Shown here: positions 24,001-36,000 of the stretch, piece by piece | How positions within the stretch are numbered: the first letter of the stretch is position 1 | Layout of the letters: every line of letters begins with the position of its first letter | Assembly: GCF_037392515.1 (NCBI RefSeq) | Contig: NC_090291.1 | Location: 20,500,001 to 20,564,000, forward strand | Direction: 5' to 3' | DNA: 64,000 bases | Origin: Haliotis asinina | Lineage: Eukaryota; Mollusca; Gastropoda; Lepetellida; Haliotidae | Program-made: the position numbers and the translations under genes | Notes under the pieces: generated by a model | The model's database searches: none | Seen by the model: the letters and a program-made list of their open reading frames with translations, nothing else | Told to the model about the DNA's origin: nothing

Positions 24001-27000
24001 TGGCAGGGGGAACGCGTAGGTGTTCAGTCCTTCCCACGAGATGCTGAGAGCATCTGTTGCCCACGCTAACAGATCTGGTACTGGAGATAATATCGTTGTT
24101 ATCTGCTTGTTGAACTTTGTGGCAAATAGGTCTATATGCGGGGATTCGAATGTCTGACTGATGAGTCGAAATGTCTCTTGGAGTAGCATCCATTCCGCTG
24201 AAGATGGTTGAAGAGGGCATGACAGCGAGTCGGCCAAGACATTCCATGCACCTGGGATGTGAGACGCTTTTATGTGGAAGTTCAAGTCATTGACAATGTC
24301 AAAGAGTTGAAACGTCAGCTGTAGCAGTGTGTGAGATCAAGTTGATCCTTGCTTGTTTATGTAGTAGGCTACTGAGGAATTGTCTATGTTGCGCAGTGGA
24401 ATTGTTAAACAAATTTTGTAAGTACTAAATATGAAGAAAAAAAGAAATGGGCTCAACTAAACGGTAACCAAACAATGATATTGCCACTCCGACCACCAAA
24501 CTAAAATATGACACCTTTTTCCACTCCGTCCACCAAACTAAATATTGACACCTTTTATGACTGTCCACCAAACTAAGTTGACTAGATAAGTTATCTGAAT
24601 TCGAACTATGAACAATGCCCGAATATGGCAACTATTTGTCTTAATTCACAACAGTGCAGACGAACACTCTACTTTTCGACCCTACATCTTGCCGTCCAAA
24701 GCCCATATACACGACCCTGCACATGCAAAAAACTCAAAATGCACGAGACGTGATGGTTGCGTTTTTATGCGATGTTCATGTTTCTTGAAAAGGTGTGTTT
24801 TGGCTATTGTTTCTCACACATCAAAATCATGAACTAATGTAACTGACATTCTCTTCAGAACAGTCTATATGAACCATAAGTAGTTTGTTCCTCAATGCTG
24901 TCAACCAATGCCTTACTGCATTGATTACAGCTTTCATCTCCAGGTGATTGATATGCTGAAAGTGTTCGTTGCTTGACCAGATTCCTGCTGCCACCTCGTT
25001 AAGTGAACACCCCAACCTTGTAGTGATGCATCTACGTAGAGATGGTTGTTGTAGACTGACTCTAGCAAATAAGTTCCAGCGCAGACATTGGATCCACCAC
25101 AGTAAATAAGGTCTCAAGTTGTCCGGCAGCACTATCTGATCCGAGGTGTTGTGGTGATGAATGTGCAGGTACGCATCTTGTAGATCTACGCTGGCCAGAT
25201 AATCTGCTGGACTGATGAAATGCTGCATTAGTGGTAGATGGATCATTCTGAACAGTTCTGGTTTCGATCTAGATGTAATTTTGACTCTACCTTTCTCTGG
25301 TAGAGATGATATGGCTTCAGCTAACTTGTCTTGTTGATCTCTGGCATACATGAAGAGTACTGGGTCTGTAGTGGGATCTTACAGCCATCATGAAGGATGC
25401 TCATGATGAAATTGTCACTGAGAAGTCCCCAACTCTTCCAGTAGCGTCACTGACATCCACTCTCTCGTAAAAGTTGTATGGGAAGGGCTGGGGGTGGTAG
25501 ACTCCAGTTATTCCAAACCTGATCTTCAGTGCTTTTCTCCTTTAGCACTCCTGGCAGGGTGTCCTGTTATATGAGAGCGCCTGTTTCCTCCAGTAGAGCG
25601 ACAAAAGGAGCCGACGCTGCCACAAGTGTTTTTCTTGACTCTCGCTCTTTGAACCCAGCAGGATTTTTACTTGTTGGAGTAATGCTGAGAAGTCTGCTTA
25701 CAGACAGACGTCAAAGTGTCGATGGACTTTATCACTATTACTTCCCAGGAGTCCACAGTGACGGATTTAGCGACATCCTCAATTCTGTCATCAAATATTG
25801 CAGATGCTGACCAGGGAGCTCACTAACCTGTCGCTCTAAGATGCTGCTGATAATAACCCTTGTCAGCATAGTAGATTCAATCCCGCAGATGTAGAGGCTA
25901 AATGCTCCAAAACGAATTGTTGATCCTTCTTCTGAGTAGTGAGTACAGAGAGGATCATCCTTTCTTCTTCACTGTCGAGTTTGCCGAACTGGAGCTGACA
26001 GCCTCATTGATATCCCTGGATTGGGTGAGTCTGAAAAAAGTACACCGATTGGTTGTATCCAGTTGAGCCAGTCACTTATCCTCCACTTTATAGGATTTGT
26101 TGCAAGTCTCACTGATGAGCTTATATGTCTGCGTAGATCGTAGACTCTCAGAAGGATGCAATGTAGTCGACGGCGTAGTAGTAGACACTGATCATGACAG
26201 CTGATGATCTGTGCCTCAGGAAGTAGTTGTGGAGGTTCATAATAGATATTATGTTCATTGGGAGGGACTATCTTATCACTGAAGGACTTGAGATGATCCC
26301 GACTCTGACAACGCCGTCGTCTGTGATTTCGATAAAGTCTCACTGATATCTTGACCATGCCCCAGGGTATCTAAGGCTCATCACTAAAATTATGAATGAC
26401 AGCTGCTAACAACGTACCGTCACTAGACACAGAATCAACCAATTTAGACATGACTAGCGAGAGCCTACGTTGTTTGTCATTAGCCTTTGTAACAGTATAT
26501 AAATATAATGCAAAATCCAAATCTGATAAATCCTTGCAAAGTTCACAGTGAACAGGGGAAGAACAAATAGGTTTGCAGGAAAGGCCATAATACATGCGGG
26601 TAAACAGCCTACAGTTGTAGTTTACATTGGGAGCATGATTTCATCAACGAGGACGAAGTCAAAGTTGAGAAAAACGTGTCAAAACACATGAAAATATATA
26701 AGTCTCCACAATAATTTTACATATTGATGATAATAACTACAATCCAAAAACTGAATATGACATATTTAGATTACAGGACCGAAACAAAGGAAAAATTTAT
26801 TGCTGTATCAGCACCCCAAAGTGCCTCCAGCTGTCCTCATCGGGCGATGAAGGATAGAGTGACAAACATGGCTGGTCAAGTGACTGTATTGGCGGGAAAA
26901 GGAGGCTCCCAACAAGTGTATTGTATGTCCACTTCAATTGGAAGGGAACTTCAAGGGCATTTCAAGTGTTCCACTATCTTCGCATAGAGGGAGGACATAT

Positions 27001-30000
27001 GCATAATAAGCATGAGTCAGGAAAAGGAAAACTACAAGTGTTAATGTTTTACATACAATTCCATGACGTAAACCGAACATACATCCATACATATGTAGTA
27101 CTATAAGCCTTTGTTTTCTACTGAGCCTCTGGGTTCACTGAGCAATCAGTTTTTGACAGCAATTGTCATTACTGGTTGGCCAAAATGCAATATACACTAT
27201 GCTAAGTTTTGACGAGAACAAACACTTTGTTGAAAGTATCCCTGGAATCCTAAATCAAAACCTTGGATGGGACAGGGCGCTCTGGTCGCGGACTGGGTGG
27301 ACACAGGTCATCATATCCCAGTTTCAAGGACTGATATTCATGCGGTTGATCACTGGATTGTCTAGTCCCGATCCAATTATTTACAGACTGCCGCCATACA
27401 GCTGGAATATTGCTGAGCATGGCATAAAACTAAACTCACTCACTCAAAACCTTGGAGTGATGTTTTATCCTGTAAAAAACCAATGACAGACCGACCTGTG
27501 GCAGTAGATAGCCGGCCACTTTGATACCTCCAGGTGTCCGCTCCAGGATCTCCCACACTCGGTCGTAGAAGTCTTTAGGGACACGGTTCAGTGCTCCATC
27601 CAACTGGCGTTTCTGAAATGGCGTTCTGTAAGGAATGGTAAGATATTATGTGCATGATTATCATGTCCATAAAGACGTATTGTCTAAAAGTTAATACATT
27701 GTACTCTATAATATAGTGTTCTCATATGCTGTTTTCTACACTGGATCATGTTCCTGATTGAGTTACCTCCCCTACCTGATATCCGCCTCTGAGGTGTTGC
27801 GGGTGAGTACTGTGATCATCATCTCCTTCACCTGATGAGGAGAGATGGCGTGGATGTCGAAAGAGCTGCCTTTGTCCTGTTCCATCTCTACTTCTATCGC
27901 CCGCACAAACCACCTTCAAATAGTCACAACATTCCAGTGCAAAAGTAGATATGGTATGCTGGACAGTTTTCTTCATTTGACCCAAGGGCTTTGTACTCAT
28001 TGTCTTCAAAATCCATTTTCAGTTTTCACCCCTCCTGAGACTGCATACACATGGACTAAAGGCAAGTTTATCCCTCTCCATTTATGAAAGAATAGTGACT
28101 AAAGTCCACACCCTCTCCTGATTATAAAATGAGAAATAAATATTCTCCCACTCTTCAAAGAACCCTTTCTGACTGATTATAGAATAAAAATAAAAAATGG
28201 CAAGTTGCTCCCAATCCTGTTCATGAATTAAAAAGAAAAATTATTCTCTCTCAGCCTATCCTATTATGTGAGGAAACAAGAATTTAACGCTAGTCTCACC
28301 CTATCCGGATCTTGAGGATGCCATCAAACAACTCGGAGGATGTAGCGATGATCTTCCCCAGACACAGGATCAGCTCCTGCTGTAGCACAGCTTGCCGAAT
28401 GTCATACGGCAGGCACTTGCCATAGATGATTGTCTTGATTTCATTGGGGCCAATTGGCTTGTCCAGCACCTCCTCCTCATGACCAAACACGCCCACTGTG
28501 ATCTACACACACAGATGTGCAGGGTTCACTTTCATTACAGTAGTAGCTAGATTACAGTGATGGACACAAATACAAGCATCAGATCTTCAAGGACATTGGG
28601 CATGTCTTTTGTGTTACCATTTGAGGGTAATAGATGAGTTTAAACCTATCCTTTATCATAACTTCCACATTAACCAAACTTAAACCATCTTTCTCTTTCG
28701 TTTGAAAATCCAGGAGGACAGAGAAATGGAATGAAATTGTGCTCTCAGTTCAAATCCAAAAACTGGCACATCTATTCTGAACACCTTTACTTGCTCTGTT
28801 AGAAATGACACTTTGGAACTCTTCATTATTTAAAAAACAGATTTTATTAAAAGTTTACATTTCACATCTAACAGGAGGTCATAAAAATGAAACCACCTAT
28901 CCTATCCACTACCTTCCCTGACCAAGAGACACCCCTCGCCATTTTCCCCCTTAGCAGGAGACCCCTCTCACCTGTTTCCCCATCTCACTTGTTTCCCCCT
29001 GACCAGGAGACCTTTCTCACCTGTTCCCCCCTGACCAGCTGACCCTTCTCACATGTTTCCCCATCTCACTTGTTATCCCCTGACCAGGAGACCCTTCTCA
29101 CCTGTTTCCCCCTGACCAGCACCGAGGTGACCGATGGCGCCAGACTGTCCACCAGTTTGCCTAAGAGTGCGGAGCAGAGTCTGACCACCGACCAGTGTTT
29201 GTGAGCCCCAGCCTTCTGCACTAGTCTCTCCAGCCTCTCTTCCACTGTCTGACCCTCAGTGCGGTATAGCGGACCCTCACGCTCATAAAGAATCTCCAGG
29301 ATCTGGCTCTGGATTGTCAACCCACTTACAGCCTTCAGCATCTGACACAGGTCATAGGTCGACCTGGGCACCAGGTCCTGTCACAAGATTAACACTTGTC
29401 AGGTGAATATCATCATATGGTTCATGAGCCTACCAGCACAATTATGACATTACATTTTTAACTAATAAAGTAAAAACATCATGTTGATATTAAATATTAT
29501 GTTTGGACAAAGGGTGTGTTTCTTTCCCTTAATTATTATTGTACATTCCTTTCTTCCTTCCTTCCTTCCTTCATTTTATAGCTGGAACTCTATATCCATA
29601 AACACTCTGCCACTGCCACAAGATATTTTACTTAAAAGCCAATGGTGGAACTGACCTTCTTATTGACATGACCATCCTCAACAATGTCCATAAGGCTTGG
29701 AATGTCTGTGAGACTCTTGAAGTTGGAACCCACAGTCTTTTCCTCAAACTTGGTGAATATACCGGGGTCGATCAGGGTGTGGAGGAAATCCAGATGCTCG
29801 ATGCAGGCTGACGAGATGAATGACTGAAACAACCACTCAGGCATACCAGCATTTTGTCACTATATTTGAACTATACATACTTCTAGCATATCCTGCTGTT
29901 ATGATACATACACTTCTGTCTTGTGACTTTAATCCTTCCTATACTCATACTGCACTAATTTGTTCACGAGTCTTATTGTCAAAGCTTAGTCAATCGGGTA

Positions 30001-33000
30001 TTCAATGAAACTTGCAAATTTTCAATATGACCATGAATCTACCTGTGAAATACCTACTGATCTGGCTTGCACTGTGCAGAGCAGTCGTAGTGGTAAGGCG
30101 TATGCCACTAATATGTATGTACTTTATCATATCATATCAACCTGAAGGTTGCTTTCTACAACAGCACAGTGTCATGTATACCCACCTGTAGTCTGCCGAG
30201 ACTGACACGAATACCATCGACATTACCCTTCTTGAACTGAGACAGCAGGTCCAGGAACTCCCCGAAGTTGTGGCCCCTAAAAATACACAGAGCACCATAA
30301 GATTCCAGGCATACACCCTATCTACTATGTGCTGTAACATTAGGAACTAGATGAGTGTCTTTACTCAGACAGTATAACAGAATTCCATGAAGCTCTTAAA
30401 CTACAGCTCATTAATATGATCGCAAATATGTGATTATATTTGTAAATATGAAGCATTAACAGACAGTACATGTGTGGCTGCACAAAACTGAATGAAACAA
30501 AATAGTTTAGAGGGTTTACAGAAATGAACTAAATAAGTGAATCATCAACAATAACAAGCCAGTGCTAGACCATCTGGGTTATAAGTGAACTATTGCTAGT
30601 CCTAGAATATATATAAACCAGTGTGAACTCAAACTTTATGTAAACTTGTGCCAGTTATTGGATCCTCCATGTTATCAGAATGTGCCATAACAATAGTAAA
30701 CTATCCTGGTCAAAATCTTGCAAAATTCTCATAAAACTAATGGAGCATTGTCTTGTTGTCTTGGTCAATAGTCTACGAAATATATCACAATTTTTATGCT
30801 AATAAAAACTGTAATTGTGTACACTTCTGAAACATGGCATTTGCAAAAGTTTAAAAATCTGTTCCCTAATATTGTGTCAATTTGCCAGTCAATTGTCTGT
30901 AAGTATATACACAAATATGAACATGATAATCACAAACTATATCCTGAATTACACAATGAATTGTGGTTACAGAATAGATACCAGTATATGACATAGCACA
31001 GCATACAAATACCCCCACAGAAATCTTAAGTAACGGGCAAATGACATCATCAGCACTTTAACCCTATTCCCCATGACAGAAATAACAATTATATTTTTAG
31101 TGGACATTATTGAGTGTTTCACTCTACACATTAATAGCCAAAAATTCCTTTAATCTTCATGCAGAAAGATATTATATCTGAATAAAATAGATATCCTTTT
31201 ATTGATGAAAAATATCATATGATTACAACCTGCCACAGGTTGTAAATCAATGTCTGTCAGACTTGTCACACAGATTCCAGGATGAGTTAATAACAGACAT
31301 TTTATTGTCTCAACAGTTTACAAATCTTACTTCTCTTCAAAACCAGAAATGTCACAAATAAGAAGTCATTTTTCTGTAATAAAGTTATCTGTGAGTGTCT
31401 ACAGTAGATGACCTACCACGAGAAATATTCTCGCTTTTAACTGAATGTTGTACAGTTAAGAAGTAGACAAACCAACATGCCAATACATGTAAGATACAGC
31501 ATTTGTCATGGACATTTCTATTTTAGGACTATCAAATATTCTAGGACATCATGTGCAAGCTAGGCCTTCATCAGAGGTTCTGCTATGTGAGTGAGCCACT
31601 GACATATAAAAAATATTAATTAAAACTGCTATGCACTCATCTAATAGCGGCCAACAATCAAAGCTAAACAATATCCTGCAATACTGTGTCAGACACACAA
31701 CAGACGCACACAGTGGAGCCCTGCTTATTCAGACAATAGATATCATGAAACTTCGCGTAAGGGATGGTAGTTACGGAATGAAATATATACAATATAAACT
31801 GCAGACAATATACAGGACTGTGTCTCTCTTGGCAGACAACACTTAAAAATATTAGTTTTGCAAATGATTGATCGACCAAATTATCCTTACTTACACCTAA
31901 CCACCAGCTTACTACCTCGTTTTAAGCCATGAAATGAACAGTAAAGTGATGCAGGAAAAATAGGATACTTTGACTCAGAATATATCTGACCCTTCTTAAA
32001 ATTTCACTCTTCAGTGAATAAATTTCTTATCATCTGTTCCTTTACATAAATCAGTGAATATAGGTTCAGACAGCACAATATACACATAAACTTTTATGCA
32101 TAATTCAACAGAGGAATGCTGTTGTGCACCTGAGTAGAATTTGATAATGAAGTGATGTGAATATGCTGAAATTTCTTTATCCAAACAATTTTTCAGGAAA
32201 AGCAAGCGTCTGCCTAAGCAAGGTTTAACTGTAGCACAAAAAGAACACTCCCAGACATATCCTTGAGAGGTCCATGTTGTCTGAACTAGATCAGCAAAGC
32301 AGCCCTTAGAGTGACCTTCACCTTGAACTTTGGTAAATGGCAAGGACACATTGGAAGGGATATATGTCTCTACTACGAATTGCAGAAAAGTTTATTACAA
32401 CTAAAAATATCTTCACAAAGAATGTTCCTTCCTCTACACCAAATCTTAACCAAGAACAACTACAGCAAAAGACTTCACAAATATTTTCAAGAGAAGTAAA
32501 AGGTTAGTGAAACCTCTGACTGACAGATACCATTTTCATGCATCAAAGGTCCTCAAGTAAACATACAGTCTTTGAAAGACAAAACAATACTAAAAATGAC
32601 TTTCCACTGTTTCAAACCGTAAAAGTGGACATAAGATGTGTCCTAATGCTTCATGGTTTCAAAATGAAATTCCCCAACACAAACGTACATCAGCCATATT
32701 TTCACTAGCCTGTTATGTAATCAGTAGCTACAGTCACTCTGAATATCAAAATGTTTCATTCACCATGAATTGTTATGAATTTATAGATATTCTGTTGATT
32801 GTTTAGGAGAAAGAAACTTTCATTTGAAATGTTTAGCATATTTATTTCACAGCAGTCTTATATACACAATCCTAGAGAAGTAGCGTAAGAATCCTTCCTC
32901 AGCAGGCTGACACACATTTCTAGCAGCATCACACTGCCCGCCACCTGGGGACCTGGAGCAGAGTGTGTCCCTACCACCCAGTTGCTGGTCTTAGGAAGTG

Positions 33001-36000
33001 ACAATATTGTGAACCTAACGAATTTCTGGGTTGCAATTAGTTGACCTGTGAAGATCTAGATCTTCAGCAAGATATGCTTGTCATAAGAGGTGACAATCAA
33101 GATCGGGTGGACAGGTACAGACATGTTTGACACATCATCATATCCCAGTTGCATAGATCAATACTACCAATCACAGGATTGTCTGGTCTAGATTCAGCTA
33201 TTTACAGATGTTGGATATTGCTGGGTCTAGCATTAAAACAGCAAATACAACTAGTCACTAGCAGCCAATGATGCCCATTGGGAGTACTGTAACTTAAAGA
33301 CCCATGACTTGTTAGATAGTGTGTCTGTGTTCTGGGGCACAGCTCCAGGTGTGTACCCGGGTAATCAAAAATATTTTATTCACCAGAGAAGTAACATAGT
33401 TATCAAACTCCCTATATGAATGCACAGAATACATTTTGCACTAAGCAAGTAGACAATGTAAACCAGGTATAGAAATCAGTATACATCATGTAAGTCTTGA
33501 AATGTGAGAGCTTGATTTCCTGAAACTAACCCACAAACAATGTTATCATCAAAGACACTACTTCCTATTATTTGCATTGCCATTCAATCATGTTAATCTG
33601 TAAGATTCAGAGTGCCACCAATAAACACTTGTATATTAGGTGCAAAAATAGGTTTGGAGTTAGTCAATTTTATTTCATTACCCACTAAATAAATCACAAT
33701 GACCATTTGTTTCATATTTTAAGCAGTGCTGTCAGCATACATTAAAAATAAAGAACAGATTTTGAGTTGTGCTCTGGAAACTCATCCCTCCATTTTGAGA
33801 CTAGATCTGAAACGTTTCCATGGAAGCCAAGAAAATAATATATCACAAAAACCTGTAAATACCAAAAGGCACCACTTTAGGTTCTGATTGATATATCTAC
33901 CAAGTTTTTCAGAAAAATATTGAACGTTTTTTTGTGTTCTGCTCCGGGAACGAAGTCCACCCCACCATTAGACTAACACCAAAATGTTCCATGGAAAAAC
34001 GAAAAAAAACTAGAAATGCCAAAACTCTGTAAATAGCAAAAGGCACATCTATAGGTTGAGATTATTATATCTATCAAGTTTGGTCTAAAAATATTCAATG
34101 GTTTCTGAGTTATGCTCTGGAAACAAAATGATTATGGACGGATGGATGGACAGATGGACAGACGAGGTGTTGACTATATTCCCCTGCATTACATGCCAAG
34201 GGCATAAAAATATTCAACCATGCCAGTTTGACATTACCATGCCATGAGATGCAATTCCTGTACACTATGTAAAGTGGCCCTCTTTGAACCTGAGCTTTAC
34301 GAAGTGCACAAATGTATCTACTACATTGCTACAAGATGAATTACAAGTGATGGATAGTGGCACAACAAGCCTGTGTCCAATGAGGTGTTGGCATATTTCC
34401 ACTTCACAATGAAAAGGTGCGATTAACTCCTAAAGTATATGTAAAACCAAGATTTTAGGAGATAATTAAATGTATACCATGTCTGACTGAACCTGACTGA
34501 ACAGTGTTAACTTCTCTCATGTCAACCTCTGAGTGAGTGAGTCCAGTTTTATGCCAAACTCAGCAATATTCCAGCTACATGGCAGTGGTCTGTAAATAAT
34601 CCAGTCTGGACCAGAAAATCATATGATCAAGAACATAAGTATCGATCCCCAAGTCACGTGTCAACTAAGACAGCGAGTCTGACCACCTGATTTGTTAGTC
34701 GTCTCTTACGACAAGCATGGGTTATTAAAGAACAATTCTAACCGAGATCTTCACGAGGCATGTCAACAAGACAAAGCTATTATGAGTCTATATTCCTATG
34801 CAGGAAGCAGGAACAAAACACTTGCTCATGTTCATAAAAGGTCTGCCTCACTTGATGCTAAGTGAGTGATACAAAGAGTCAACATTTAACATACTTTGTG
34901 ATCGCAAGCATAAACAGTAAGCTATGGATACAGCCAGGCACCCAAATATGACAGATGCATGGCAAAATGTCTTCTCAAAGGACAGAAGTCAGCTTTAGAG
35001 CATTTGGATAAGACAGATGACACAGAAGGCATCAATAAATCAAGAACAAGGAACAAGAACATGACACAAACAGAAACAGCTAGACCTTAGGGTGTATCAG
35101 GGAACAGGTATCATCAGAAAGAACCACAAGCCTCACTGTTTTATTGATTTAAGGAATATCATAAATGTTCCTATTCTCTTGTTGCAAGTCGGCCACCCAA
35201 CCCTTTTGAAACAACTGAGATTCTACCCAATAAGTAACAGAAAAGTCCAGCAATGTCAGCTGAGGAGCAACTGTTTCCACACATTCCACACATGAATCAG
35301 CAAGTTCGTCTGTATGATTCAACACCTTAACAGCACCAACAAGTGAAGAGATTACCACATTAGTTGCAGAGATGACTACCTGACACAAGCTCATACCCTG
35401 ACAGTGTTAAATGAAAGGGACATCATACACTGGGCAACAGATACTATCCATGCAAGCATATCACTGCATCCTATGTACGTCAGGGTAATTGGATATAGAG
35501 CGACTGAAAGCAAGTAAAACTGTCAAGGATATTACCAACCTTTGCAGCTTACTAACAAAGAGAACATCTAATTAGGATATTGGTACACATCAGCATATGT
35601 ACATATAATACAGCTTTGATGGGCATGTTTGTATCAAATTATGATTTTACATAATTGACTTTAATGATTCTTAACGATACATACCAAAGTAATGAAAAGG
35701 CTCTTTGAGGATGTGCAAAGGTATGTTCTTGCCGTGCATCATAGTAGCAATTTGAAGCATATGACTCAGATTGTTGCATAGTTGACAACTTGCTCTGACA
35801 TTGATACAAGAGTCTGTATCAAAACATTGTATCATCTGAATTAAGGAGTTGTTCATCCATAAAGTTTGTCCTTATCAGAATTAAGGTGCATATATTATAT
35901 TGGTAGACAACAATCTTGATGTTCTTCTAAAATTGTAGTTAATAGGTTTCATTGTTTTCTAGGAAGTGAAAGCATTGGTGTGACACTACCACAGAAAGAC

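Larger units (their letters stand above)
21099..28502 (-). other. PHKB: PHKB exons 19-24 (residues 793-1077)
   Basis: Exon 19 (28502-28300) has [16 protein letters not shown] and GILKIRIG. Exon 20 (27913-27776) begins [10 protein letters not shown]. Exon 21 (27625-27496) has [20 protein letters not shown]. Its acceptor is TTACAG at 27626-27631; the nearer TTTCAG, 13 nt downstream, would break the frame. Exon 22 (22346-22239) has [17 protein letters not shown]. Exon 23 (21560-21486) has [14 protein letters not shown]. Exon 24 (21302-21099) has [28 protein letters not shown] and the CCVS end, a CaaX box predicted to be farnesylated as in known PHKA and PHKB. Confidence 0.92.

Noticed and set aside
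24425-25400. Separate small genes in PHKB intron 21
   Set aside because: They are scraps of the fossil DIRS-like element bounded by inverted ends.
27613-27615. TTTCAG as the acceptor of PHKB exon 21
   Set aside because: It breaks the frame; the upstream TTACAG (27626-27631) has a better pyrimidine tract and keeps the phase.
28916-29124. Regularly repeated units resembling a CRISPR array
   Set aside because: Spacers are not unique, the units derive from the adjacent exon end, and the genome is eukaryotic.
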